Source of the DNA: Plantago ovata
Lineage: Eukaryota; Streptophyta; Magnoliopsida; Lamiales; Plantaginaceae
Assembly: GCA_028274465.1 (NCBI GenBank)
Contig: CM051457.1
Span: forward strand, 73,382,496-73,446,495
Direction: 5' to 3'
DNA length: 64,000 nt
Under the pieces are notes generated by a model. It did not search any database. It saw only the letters and a program-made list of their open reading frames with translations, and was not told the origin of the DNA. The translations under genes were made by a program, and so were the position numbers. Below are positions 45,260 through 57,039 of this stretch, in pieces (position 1 is the stretch's first letter; each line of letters opens with the position of its first letter).

Positions 45260-48200
45260 TTGCTCTTGATTGTGCAGACTTCAGCCACGGAGACAAACGA
45301 TGCAATCTGGCACTTTGATAGTGGTTGTGGAAAGCACATGACGGGCAACAAGAATAACCTTATAAACTATAGACGGTGGTCTAAAGGTCCAACAATAAGG
45401 TTTGCTGGTGGAGGCTCCGGTTCTACAAAAGGCTATGGTGACGTGAAGTTAGGATGCATAACCATTACTGGAGTTCTTTATGTCAAAAATCTTAAGTTTA
45501 ACCTTTTCAGCATGAGTCAGTTTGCTGACAAAGGATACTTCATCAAAATCAAAAGTGATGAATGTAAACTTATAGATTTCGAGACTAAAAGGTAATTATG
45601 ATTGCAAGAAGATCAGGAGGCTTGTACACCGTAGATTGGTCTTCAGCAATCGTTGAAAAATGCCTTGTCTCAGATCACGATTGCCTTGCTGAAAAAGCAT
45701 GGTTATGGCATAAACGAACAAGTCATCTAAACTTCAAGACGCTGAATAAGCTGTCTAAAAAGGCACTTGTAGTTGGATTACCTAAGGTTACTTTTAAGAA
45801 GGATGGTGTTTGCAATGCATGTCAGCAAGGAAAGCAAACCAAATCTTCTTTCAAGAACAAGGCAGTACCGTCAACTACAAAACCTTTACAACTCTTGCAC
45901 ATGGACTTGTTTGAATCTTCTTCAACAAGCTATGCTGGTAAGAAGTATGGTCTGGTCGTGGTGGATGACTATTCAAGATTCACTTGGGTAGTATTCATCA
46001 AGCACAAATCTGAAACCAGGACTGAAATACCTAACTTGCTGAATAAGCTTGAAGTCATGAAAAATGACAAGGTAAAAGTCATAAGGACAGACCATGGTAC
46101 TGAGTTTGTAAACCAGTACATAACTGAATATTGTACCTCAAAAGGTATACAACATCAGTTATCCTCAGTAAGAACACCACAGCAAAACGGTGTTGCTGAA
46201 CGGAAGAATCGTACCCTGAAAGAAGCCGCAAGAACAATGCTTGCTGACACTGAAATAAGTGAGGCTTACTGGGTTGAAGCGATTAATACCGCCTGTTATA
46301 CTCAAACAGATGTTTGATTACTAAGGAATACAACAAACTCCTTATGAATTGTTTGTTGGAAGACCTCCTAACATCACTCATCTAAGAGTATTTGGTTGCA
46401 AGTGTTTCGTTCTTAACAATGGTAGAGAATACCTAAGAACATTTCAACCAAAGGCAGACGAAGCGATATTTCTCGGCTACTCCTTGCATAGTAAAGCTTA
46501 TAGAGTTTACAACAAAAGGCACAAAAGATCGAAGAATCAGTGCATGTTGTATTCTACGAAAAGACACAAGGAGTGCCTGCTGAAGAAGAAATATCAGAAT
46601 GTATGAAAAAGTTAATCATACATGAGCAAAGAACTGAATCTAATGCTAGGCAAATCAAGTCAATTGAACTAAATGATGATTCTGACAATGACTCTCCTCC
46701 CCCAGTCATGACAAGATAAATATAGTTCACGACAAAGAATTTCCAGCAAAAGACGCAGTTGCTCCGGAAGTTGCTGAAACTACGCAACCTCCAGTGCCTG
46801 CTGATGAACTACCTCAATCAAGCAATGCTGAACAAGCAGTTGCTGATGAACCAATCTCAGCAGAGACACAAATTCCCAGTAGTACTGAACAAGTACATAC
46901 TGAAGAGTCACATGCTGATGAGCAAACATATCCTGATCCAACAAGCAGAAAACCTGTTAATAAATGGATTAGAGATCATCCCTCTACGGATATGATTGGC
47001 GATATTAATAAACGCCAAGTGACTAGATCCAAAGCTACTCATGGACTTGCTGAAGAAGCAACTGTCGTAGAAGTAGAATCATTGTTCTCTTGCTTTGTTT
47101 CAGAAATTGAACCTAAACCATAGAAGAAGCTTTAAAGCATTCTGAATGGATAAAGGCAATGCAAGAAGAACTGGATCAATTTGAAAGGAACAAAGTCTGG
47201 AAACTTGTACCACTTGCTGAAGGCAAGAAAGCTATTGGTACAAAGTGGGTGTTCAGAAACAAGCTGAGTGAGTCTGGTGAAGTAACAAGAAATAAAGCAC
47301 GTTTAGTTGCTCAAGGTTACTGTCAGACTGAAGGATTGGACTATGATGAGTCTTATGCACCAGTTGCAAGATTGGATGCAATTAGGCTTTTCTTGGCCTT
47401 TGCTGCTCACAATGACTTCATTGTTTACCAAATGGATGTTAAAAGTGCATTCTTGAATGGTGAACTTGCTGAAGAAGTCTACCTAGAACAACCCCCTGGC
47501 TTTGAACTTCCCTCAGAAATCAAGATGGTATACAAGCTTCAGAAAGCTGTATATGGTCTAAAGCAAGCACCAAGAGCATGGTATGATACCTTGGCTAAGT
47601 TCTTGCTGGAAAATGGTTTCAAGAAAGGTGAAGTTGACAAAACCTTATTTACCATGAACCATGATGGTAAATACTCTTAGTTCAAATTTATGTGGATGAC
47701 ATAATTTTTGGATCTAAGGACAAGCAACTTTGATGATTTTGCCAAACTCATGACAAACAAGTTTGAAATGAGTATGATGGGAAAATTGAATTATTTCCTA
47801 GGATTGCAAGTCAAGCAACTCAAAGATGGAATATTCATAAATCAAGCAAAGTATGCGAAAGAAATGCTCATAAAGTTTAGGATCAAAGAGGAAGAGAAAC
47901 CTGAAAAGATCCCTATGAGTGTGGTACCAAATTGGGCTATACTAAAGAGGATAAAAGTGTTGAAGAACACAAGTATAGGAAGCTCATTGGTTCCTTGTTG
48001 TATTTAACAGCAAGTAGACCTGACATTCAGTATGCTGTTTGTGTGTGTGCAAGATTCCAATCTGATCCAAGAGAATCACACTACAAAAAGGCAATCAAGA
48101 TACTGAAATATGTCAAAGGTACAGTCAATGTTGGATTATGGTATCCTAAAGATTCTGGACTAGAATTGGTTGGTTATTCTGATGCTGATCATGGAGGATC

Positions 48201-48636
48201 AACTCTTGATAGAAAAAGTACCTCTGGAACTTGTCAGTTTTTGGGTACTAGATTAATATCATGGTTCAGCAAGAAGCAAACCTGTGTTGCCAATTCATCC
48301 ACTGAATCTGAATACATTGCAGCTGGTTGTTGCACAGCTCAAATCCTATGGATTCAGCAACAATTAAGAGATTATGGTATTTCTGCAAAGAAAACACCAA
48401 TCTTTTGTGATAATACAAGTGCTATTGCTATCACGCAAAATCCTAAGTTTCACTCTAGGACTAAGCACATTGATATTAGACATCATTTCATTAGAGATCA
48501 TGTGGAAAAAGGAGATATTGAGGTTGTGAAAGTAGGCACTGATGATCAGCTTGCTGACATCTTTACCAAGCCCCTACCAGATAATAGGTTCGCAATGCTA
48601 AGGTATAACCTTGGATTGATTGAACTACCTCAATAA
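45260..48636 (+). pseudogene. pol of element D (protease, integrase, reverse transcriptase, RNase H)
   Basis: Protease: IWHFDSGCGKHMTG (about 45310). HHCC finger: WHKRTSHLN...CNACQQGK. Integrase residues: LHMDLFE, VIRTDHGTEF, NGVAERKNRTLKE, then a shift near 46310. The linker near 46600-47120 is broken in several places. Reverse transcriptase from about 47160 has [14 protein letters not shown]; the YVDDIIFGS motif is split by a stop/shift at 47678-47710. RNase H in the frame 47932-48636 has GYSDADHGG, NSSTESEY and FCDNTSAIA, all catalytic acidic residues present, and ends ADIFTKPLPDNRF...LIELPQ. All enzymatic domains are present, so the family may be active elsewhere even if this copy as written is not. 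Confidence 0.88.
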
Positions 48637-48654
48637 AGGATACATTTGGCAGAA

Positions 48655-49006
48655 TGCTGAAACAGGTATTCAGCAAGCCAAAGTATTCTTGTTAAAAGCT
48701 CCGTCCACTATTTCTTCTAAGAAATGAAGTCACTACATGTTTGCTGAAACAGGCATTCAGCAAGTAATTCCTTCAAAACGGGTATTTGTTAGGAAACTTG
48801 ATCACTTGCTGAGACAGGCACTCAGTAAGAGAAAAACCTTAAGGATTGCTGAAACAATTCAGACAATCAAAGATACTGAAACAGGTATTCAAGTATCAAG
48901 GAATATTCTGAGACGGGAACTCAGAAAAAGAGCAAAACTCATTTCTCAGATTTTACCAAAGGATATCTCAAGTACAAAAGAATTTACTGATACGGGAAAT
49001 CAGAAA
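48655..49006 (+). other. Array of seven short hairpins (CTGAR-loop-YTCAG) downstream of pol in D
   Basis: Stem-loops at 48655-48675, 48741-48763, 48805-48829, 48845-48867, 48872-48897, 48906-48926 and 48984-49006. The core is CTGAN, a seven-base loop ACAGGYA or ACGGGAA, then N'TCAG. The pair next to the loop is A-T in four, G-C in two and T-A in one, so pairing is kept while sequence changes. Stems are 5-9 bp with occasional wobble or bulge. The repeats also read as a peptide motif (AETGIQQ, DTGNQK), so a coding origin cannot be excluded. Confidence 0.7.
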
Positions 49007-49389
49007 TATCTTTTAAACTTAAGAAAATATGAGATATCTAAGTAAGGGGAACTTTCAGCAAGTATCTAGGCTATTTATGCAAACTCGCTGAAAAGATTCT
49101 TGTCTATTTCAGCAAGCAATCTAATCCCTTAAAACTCGGTAAAATCAATTTGTGACGTTAATCGGGCACAGATAAACTCGTAATAATCATGACATGAAAT
49201 TCAATCGTGGCCATTGATTAAAAGGAGTTACTAATCTAACGGTTAACAACAAAGAGAGAGAGTGCTCTGACGGTTTTAGTTAGTGGGCCACTACGCATTC
49301 AATGCAAAGGCTCCACTAACGCCTGTGTTTCTCTGTTTTACCCTTGCTGAGAGCTCAAATCGATTGAGTTTCTCACACATCAGAGACAC

Positions 49390-49398
49390 TATATAAAG
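49390..49398 (+). promoter_or_regulatory. Candidate TATA box upstream of the env-like gene of D
   Basis: TATATAAAG about 140 bp before the ATG at 49532, with a C/T-rich leader between. Well separated from the LTR promoter. Suggests separate transcription of the downstream gene; inferred from sequence only. Confidence 0.5.
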
Positions 49399-51585
49399 AA
49401 GGAGTTAGAGAAATGACAAAATTCTTTAACTCACATTTCCTTTCTCTGCAAATTTTAGCCTGAATCTACTGTACCTCCGGTCAAAAAGCAAACTATCTCT
49501 TTTCGTACACATTTTCTTCTCTATAAAAGAAATGGCACCAAAGAGACAGTCTTCTAAGTCCTCAAAGTCGTCTAAGGTTGACAGTGCTGAGACACGCACT
49601 GCTCCGGTGACTACTCCGGCAACAAACACAACGAAAGTTGTGTTGAAAAACGATAGAATATCGAAAAACCTATGCCTCCGTCATATCTTGACACTGCAAA
49701 GTGTGAGATGTTGATGCAATGGGGGGTTTTGCAAAGGAGAAGTACATTAGGTACTTCTATGAACAAGAACTCGATGACGAGAATGAAGAGGCGCTTGAGT
49801 TTATCAAGCAGCAAGGCCTCATGAACTTTATATCTGCTCGCACTAAGCAAGTGAGCATGATAGACAATGGAATTCTACAACAATGCAGAAATCCAGTCCC
49901 TTACTGATAGTAAAGGAGTCACTGAAAAAGTGATCTTTACTACAGTTCAGAACACGCAAATCGTCCTGAAATGGACTGATTTAGCGGAAATCTTTCAGAT
50001 TCCAACCACTGGAACTGAAGATGACGTCACTGCCACTGACGAAGAAATTGAAGCTTTCTACAGTGACGTCAGAAATGAGAAAATGAAGAAAGGCGAGATT
50101 GCTCCCGTGACTTGGACAAAGCACGTTAAGAGAAGCATCTCTGCCATTCACTTGGTCTAGTAGCTCTGCTACTGATAAAAGTTCTGGACTCCCAAGTTGG
50201 AGGAATTGACCAAGTAGGCCTGAGAAGATGGCCGCTGCTGATGCATATCCATGAAAATAAACGGAACTTAACTGGGCTAAGTACATTTTCAACAGGCTTG
50301 TTGATTGTGTTACTAAGTTCAAGGTAAAGGTAGAAGACAACAAGGTCTCACCTTCCTTTCCAGTTATGTATGGAAAAAGATATGCTATCCTTGAACATTT
50401 CAGGATTCAGCTGAGAAACCCATTGCCAATCAAGAAATCTGTATGCAATGTGGGAAGATCCTTCTACAAGCAGAATGTACCTAAGACTGCTGGCAAGAAA
50501 CTAGAAAAATCAAAGAAGACAACAGCTGCAAATGTTGTCAGCACAAGCCAGCAAGAAAGGTATACAACAGCTGCAGATGTCACCACTCAGCAACTTAGAG
50601 ATGAAACTGCTGTAGATGGTGGTGACAAAATGAAACTGCTGTAGATGATCAACAAGGTACGTGTACAACACCGTTGCTGAAAATGCAACTACTGACGCCT
50701 CTGGGAAACTGGAGAAATCTAACAAGAAAAGAGGAAAGCTGATGATGACACTCAGACTGCAGCGTCATCAGCAAACCCCGTACCAAGAGGAAAAGGACAG
50801 GCAACACAAGGAAGAAAACACTGGCTCGCAAGTCAGTCCCTGTTGTCCATGACCTCTCAGACAATTCCCAGACAATTGCTGAAACGCATTTGCCAGTAGA
50901 TGTTGACAAGGTGTTACTGAAGCCTATGTCAGCAACATTGAAGTGTTTGCGGAAGCCTTCAATGATCGACTCAACGTTGATCCTTCTACTGAGAACAGAC
51001 CACAAGGCAGTGGAAATGAAATTCCTGCCCAAGTCCCAGATATCTACATTGTAGATAATCAGATGATCAACTATGGAACCAGCAAGTGATATTGCTGCTG
51101 ATCTGCAAAAGCGGCACTTGCTGATGCTGCTGAAAAGATGGTTGCTGAACAAGCAACTCATCAAGTTGCTGAAACCCGGTTGCTGAAGAACCAGTTGCTG
51201 AGACAGCAATGGTTCAAGTCCAGAAGTTGCTGAAACACAAGAAGCACTATTCAACGACGCATCTCGTGATGCTGAGAATACTGGCCCAAGTTCACCAAGA
51301 CATCAATCGACAAAGTCCAGCTTGTACTGGAAGCTATAAGCCAACAAATGGAGTTGGAGATTGAAGAATCATCCAACAAATCCATTGATGTCTTCATGAC
51401 AAGCAGTGAGCTTAAAGGTCAAGATGCTTCTGCTCAACTTGTCATTTCAGAGACAAGGGAGATTGCTGAAACCGCGCAGCTTTCTCAAACAGAGCAAAAC
51501 AAGAAGTCTGCTGAAGAAACAGTCCAAGAAGGAAGAAACTGTTAATGCTGAAAGGACTGAGCCACAACCTGTCCTTCTTCAGCAG

Positions 51586-51948
51586 GTAGTTAATTCAACC
51601 ATCAGTAAAACTTCAAATTCTGAAACTTATTCTTTTGCTAATATAATTATCTCTACAGACTTCTCAAGATGCAAGTCAGATGGTTGCTGAAGCCTCTGCA
51701 CCAGAATCAACACTCCCTGCTCAGCAGGTAGTTAAGTTTTTGGTAATAAAACTAAGTTTGACAGCTTAGTACTTGTATCTAACTCAATTTATTTCAGGAT
51801 GAACAAATGGAGGATGCTACTCAAGCTCCTCAGGAATGGAAATTGTACAACATGAGCTTGCTGAATCTCAGCAGGTAATTCATGTTTCAGCTTTGAACTC
51901 TAAAGCAATTATCCAAACCAATCCTGATCTAAATAAGTTCTTTTTCAG
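51586..51948 (+). other. Three consecutive short introns in the env-like gene of D
   Basis: Introns of 73, 70 and 74 bp (51586-51658, 51728-51797, 51875-51948), all with donor CAGCAG|GTAnTT, a T-rich 3' end and acceptor CAG. Intron 1 has a CTAAT branch-point-like motif. The exon 51659-51727 is 69 bp; the next (51798-51874) is 77 bp, one short of a multiple of three. Confidence 0.6.
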
Positions 51949-52846
51949 GCTCAAAAGGAGACCACTGAAGTGGTACTCATCACTGAAGATCAACAAGAGT
52001 TCTGAGGAACTGTACTTGAACTTCAAAAGGACAACTTTGTCAAGAGTTGCTAAGTCCGTCAGCAACTGGCAAAGATACGCGAATGGACTTCTCTGATCTC
52101 CATCTTCATCTTTCAAACGAGAAAAGAGATCTTCTCTGCTGAAGCTCGAGACATTCGTTCACTCCATCCTCCCTGAAGAAATGACATATTCTCAGCAAAT
52201 GCTCAATCTGATTGCTCAAATCAGAGAGAATATGAAGGCAAAATTCAAGAGTGCTCTCCAGCTGAACAAGCTGTGATGCTCAAGGTTCATTTGTACCGTG
52301 GTGGCTGATCCCCACAAAATCAATGAGGAAGAGGAAGTGACGAGTGTTGCTTGTACAAGCACCTCGAGCTAGTATTCTGACCGATGATGATGAAGGAAGA
52401 AGATGAAACATTCCCACTGATCCCAGTGATGATGAAGGGAAAGATTCCAAGGACAAGAAAGACGATGATGATGACAATCAAGGTCCAAGTCCTGATGCTG
52501 GTGGATTAAAGTTGACAGTTGCTGAAAATGTCAACAAGAAAATCAGCAAGCTGAACAACCACAACCTCAGCATGAATCTCAACCTGCTCCTGCTGCTGAA
52601 AATCAAGCACCTGTACAAGGTGCTGATACTGAAGAAGAATATGCCAGAAAAAGGCTGCCTTGAAAAATGGCAAAGTCCAATTTCTGATGCCAAGGTCACT
52701 GATGCAAACCTTGATGATGAGATGAATGGATGAAGATTACCAACGCGCTCTACAGAACAGTCTCTGATCCATGCAAGGCATACGCAGGATCTAGAAATTG
52801 GTCAATCTTCAGGAGTAAGACCAAAGGAAGTCCCTCCCTTCCATTT

Positions 52847-52978
52847 ACTACTGGCGAAACTCCAGTAATTGAGTCTCAAACTCAATATAAACTAACTACT
52901 GGCGAAACTCCAGTAATTGAGTCTCAAACTCAATTAAAACTAACTACTGGTGAAACTCCAGTTGTTGAGTCTGAAGCG
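52847..52978 (+). repeat. 48-bp tandem repeat in the env-like gene
   Basis: Almost three in-frame copies beginning at 52847, 52895 and 52943, encoding TTGETPVIESQTQYKL and variants. A recent coding expansion. Confidence 0.9.
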
Positions 52979-54725
52979 TTGCCATCAGCAACCACTCAAC
53001 CAAAAGGAGTGAAGCTGCTGACTTAGGTTCCAAGGTTGCTGACCTTGATGAATCTGAGGATGACGATGACTTATCAGCAAATGAGGATGAACAATCAAAG
53101 AGAGACCCAAAAGTGGTTCAAATTCCTCCTCCTGATTACATAAATGATTTAGACGATGATCTAAGAGGAGAATTGCTGATGAAGGATGATCAGTTTGCTT
53201 CAGAACTGAAAGTTCATTCCTTGACCCCAAACTAGTGCCGTTCCCAAGAGTTGAGGAGTTTACTCCTAGAATTTTGGCACTGAAGAAAGTCCATGATGCC
53301 TGCAAAGCAGAAGATGAGGCATTGCTTGCTGAGAGCCCGCTTGACTTTGGAAAATATTGGCTACAGTGCTGAGACGCACTACTACTCTTACATAGCTCAG
53401 AAAGACATCAGTCTTTATCACAAGAGCTATGAAGAAGATGTAAGTCAAGCACTCAAGCTAGCAAAGACCGCTCTCGTGAAGGCTCAGACTTTCATGGATG
53501 ATAAGGCCGCAACAGAAAAAGACATGAAGAGAACATGGTGAGTATTCAAAAAGAGTTGTCAAAAATGACTTCTGATCAGCAACAAATCATCATGAAGTAT
53601 AACAGCTTAAGCACTCTTGCTGAAATTGCAATGAGTTCTATTCTCTGCACATCACTCCGATGTTGCAATCCATGTCTAAGGGGGAAAAGAAAAGTACCAG
53701 AAAAAGAAACCAAACCCCTCCTACTGTTGATGAGCCACTGCCCATAGAACCCTCTTGCTGAAAAAGAGCAAAGTTCTAAAAGGCAAGCAGAATCTGAGTT
53801 AAATTCAGCAAGTACCAAAAGAGAAAAACTGCTGCTGAAACTCAAGATTTTGCCATACTGAAAGTCATCAAAATCTGAATGAAGATGATGAAGATGATGA
53901 CAATCAGACAATAGCTCAAGCCATAAGAGCTAGACCCTTACAGCCTTGACTCCGTCTGGCCACTCAAAGCATTTCTCGTCTCTCTTCAGCAAGAGATCAA
54001 GACAATGCTAAATCAAGAAGAAGAAGGCAAAGACAGGAAGAAAAGAGGCTGGCCAGCATTGCTATTGGCTCCGGCATCGAATATACAAAGACCAGCAATG
54101 ATGAAACCACTCAGAATGTGATCAGAAACATTCATGGTTGCTGGATCTTAAAGCTGGAAGACTTGCTGGTGAATGAGTTCTTTCCTACAGCCATATTGAA
54201 CCAAATGTTCACATGGATTGAACTCAAGGTACAAAGGAAACAAAGGGAAGAATCCCTCCAAGAAATATTGCTGGGAGATGGTTGAATCTTGAGGTCTCAG
54301 TAAGAAGAACTGCCATTGGTAAGACTATAACAAGAACCAAATTTGATAAACCCCTGGCATTGCTTATTACTCTGACCCAGTAACCAAGAAAACAAAGAAG
54401 AGACTTGGATTGATTCCTTATGAGTACTTCTATCTCACTGCTAAGGATCAAGAAGAAGATCTTCTCTGGCTAAGAAAGATTCATCCTAAAAGCATTTCAG
54501 ATACACAGCTTCTCCATGCCAGCAATTGGGGCATGCATTGTGGGTAACTACTACATGGAAATGAATGCTGAAAAGCATCATCATACTGCCTGCAAAAATG
54601 CAAGAATTCTTCAACTACAAGTCCGTAGGCTTCTGGAAAACTACGAAAAGGACTGTGTTGAATTTACTGCACTTGCTGAGAAGAGTGTAAGAGAGATTTT
54701 GAGAAAATCTTCTGGAAGAGCTTAA

Positions 54726-54987
54726 CTCTCTGTAATAGTTTTTTGTTAAAGTTTTGTTTGCTGATTCTGTTTAGTTATCTGCTCTTCTTCTTGTAAACTT
54801 CTGAAAGATAACTATCAGCAATGAAGCTTTTGACTCTTATTGGTTTTTGATTATGCAATTTACTTATGCTTACTGTTTAATTATTCAAGTATGCTTGCAT
54901 TAATCAACTGATTTATTCAACATCAGAACCTCTAAAAGGGTAACAATTAATTTAGCCATGGATTGCTAACATCAAAAAGGGGAAATT
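54726..54987 (+). other. 3' untranslated part of element D with polypurine tract
   Basis: T-rich sequence after the env-like stop, ending in AAAAAGGGGAAATT (54974-54987) directly before the 3' LTR: the plus-strand primer. Confidence 0.8.
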
Positions 54988-56872
54988 TGTTAGGAAACTT
55001 GTAATTTTGATGAGCAATTAACCATGCTAAATTAAGGAAAGTCCAGTAACTAGTACTCTTAAGGTCCATAGGAATTTAGAATTTTAAGGACATTGTAAAA
55101 GAGGAACGTTTGCTGAAGACTTAGATAGGTGCTAGATAGGTTGGTTTTAAAGCTTATGATGTATCTTGTTTTCTGAAAAGAAATACAACCTATTGAAGCA
55201 TTTGCTGATGATGTACTTTGTTTTACAAACAAACTATTGAAGCATTTAGAACCGCTCAGAATCTTGAAGATTTTGAAGATCTGAGACTTGAAGATTTTGA
55301 AGATCTGAAGACTAGAAGATTTCTGAAGACTGGTATCTACAAAGGCACATGTTGCTCAGAAAGTGGAAACTTCAGCAACAGCATTGCATAAGTGAAAATC
55401 TGAACGACAGAGTAGGTTGTGCTTGCTGAAACTGAGACTGACCACTTGCTGATGGAACATATGTGACCTCTTGCTGAAAGTACTTGTTTGCGCTCCAATG
55501 TTACTGTTTGAATTCTATTCAAATAAGCATTAAATGCAATGCACGCGAAGGACATGAAGACTAGAAGACAAACAAGGACGCTGCTGAAAGTACAAAAGCA
55601 AGATAGTGACATTTTAAGGAACAAAAGCCTTAGGATTTGAAATTCAAACGGCTCCTTATTGCACTATAAATAGAGGTCATCCGGCAAAGAGTTGAAGTGT
55701 GTCAACAACGTGATCATACTCTCACTTGTGCTTAAACTCACATACCTTCAAACTTCTTACTGCCATTGATCCGTTCCAAGACTTAAAGCTTGAAAAAGCT
55801 ACTTGTGAAGAAGTAGAATTTACAAACTAAGAAAAATTAGTTAAGTGTTCTTTCTTTCTTTCGAACAAGAACAAGTCTTGACACCAGAAACAATCAAACT
55901 TGTTACTGCAAAGTATTCAAAGTTGTGTTTCTTAGATTACTTGTTGTAACTGAATAAGTTATAATTAAGTTATCTCATCCCAAACCTCTCTAACTGAAAA
56001 TACACCCTTTCAGGCGTGATATTCAGGGGGAACTTAATCGAGCATAGTTTTGCTGATTAAAAGTACCAAGTTTGGTGGAGAACAAGGTTGCGTTCTCTAG
56101 ATTAGGTTGGAGACAAGCAAGTGTGCTTTGGTTTCTGTTTGAATCGCTCTAGATAGAGTTGTAAGGAACCTCAATCTATCTTAGTGGATTCAGTCCTAGA
56201 AAGGACAAAGTGGATTAGTTGAGAGATTACGCCACTCTCAGATACCACTATAAAAGTGTTTGTGTGATTTACTTACTGTATTTAGTTTTCAGCAAATCAT
56301 ATCTATCTGTACACAGTCACTCACATCACTTGCTGAAACCTTTATTTACTGAAAAAGCACTTATTGTATCAAAGACTTCCGCTCTCTGATTTTAAGTATC
56401 AGCAAACCTAGTTACTGCAAAGTAACTTGCGCTTGCTGAGAAAGTTAAGTATCAGCAAACTCATTACTGAAAAGTAATAAGCACTTGCTGAGAAAGTTTT
56501 AAACGAAAAGTTTGAAAGACTATTCACCCCACCCCCCCCCTTAGTCTTTTCTTGTTGTTTAAAGGGACCAANNNNNNNNNNNNNNNNNNNNNNNNNNNNN
56601 NNNNNNNNNNNNNNNNNNNNNNNNNNNNNNNNNNNNNNNNNNNNNNNNNNNNNNNNNNNNNNNNNNNNNNNAAGACTTCCGCTCTCTGATTTTAAGTATC
56701 AACAAACCTTGTTACTGCAAAGTAACTTGTGCTTGCTGAGAAAGTTAAGTATCAGCAAACTCATTACTGAAAAGTAATAAGTACTTGCTGAGAAAGTTTT
56801 AAACGACAAAAGTTTGAAAAGACTATTCATCCCCCCCCTCTAGTATTTTCTTGTTGTTTAAAGGGACCAACA
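54988..56872 (+). repeat. 3' LTR of element D, interrupted by an assembly gap
   Basis: 54988-56571 aligns with the 5' LTR up to its last few bases, then 100 N, then 56672-56872 repeats the last 200 bp of the LTR and ends in TSD GACGG. The LTR end is thus written twice. Compared with the 5' LTR it has an extra GAAGATTTTGAAGATCTGA tandem segment (about 55260-55320) and many one- or two-base indels. Confidence 0.9.
56572..56671. other. Assembly gap of 100 N
   Basis: Exactly 100 N, the conventional placeholder for a gap of unknown size, inside the 3' LTR of D with the same LTR sequence on both sides. Confidence 0.98.
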
Positions 56873-57030
56873 GACGGATAAGCTCATCCGTCGCTAAATG
56901 ATTTAGCGACGCCACCTTCTGCGACGTCCTATTTAGCGACGGCTTATCCGTCGCTAAACCCATTTAGTGACGGATCGCTCCATTTAGCGACGGATGCGAT
57001 CCGTCGCTAAAAAACTATTTTCTTGTAGTG
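56873..57030 (-). mobile_element. CACTA element E1, terminal part of its right end
   Basis: Ends at 57030 with TTTTCTTGTAGTG, the reverse complement of CACTACAAGAAAA. Subterminal AGCGACGGAT and ATCCGTCGCTAAA repeats lie inside. In reverse complement it matches 62490-62640 almost base for base. The element extends left past D. No left terminus of E1 was found. Confidence 0.88.
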
Positions 57031-57039
57031 AAAGGCATC

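Larger units (their letters stand above)
49532..54725 (+). pseudogene. Env-like 3' gene of element D, frame-broken, with short introns
   Basis: Starts MAPKRQSSKSSKSSKVDSAE and passes through several frames to a TAA at 54723. Segment 49867-50157 (MEFYNNAEIQSLTDSKGVTE, then VLKWTDLAEIFQIP) resembles the domain found in plant retroelement env-like or putative transposon proteins. The middle is rich in Ala-Glu/Val-Ala-Glu and Gln, and acidic. The C-terminal part (LENYEKDCVEFTALAEKSVR) is helical-looking. Three segments have complete intron signals and are removed in phase 0: 51586-51658, 51728-51797 and 51875-51948. Each starts after CAGCAG with GTA and ends CTACAG or TTTCAG. I see no convincing signal peptide or membrane segment, so an envelope role is only by position. 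Frame breaks are mostly single-base. Confidence 0.6.
41244..56872 (+). mobile_element. Sirevirus-like Ty1-copia retrotransposon D with 3' extra gene
   Basis: LTRs at 41244-42746 and 54988-56872 (the latter broken by a gap) with TSD GACGG at 41239-41243 and 56873-56877. PBS is initiator tRNA-Met type and the polypurine tract AAAAAGGGGAAATT precedes the 3' LTR. The order gag, protease, integrase, reverse transcriptase, RNase H is followed by 6.3 kb of extra sequence with a long env-like coding region, as in Sireviruses (SIRE1/Maximus). The words TTGCTGA and TCAGCAA recur in LTRs and coding sequence alike. Frame breaks are numerous and mostly single-base. Confidence 0.93.
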
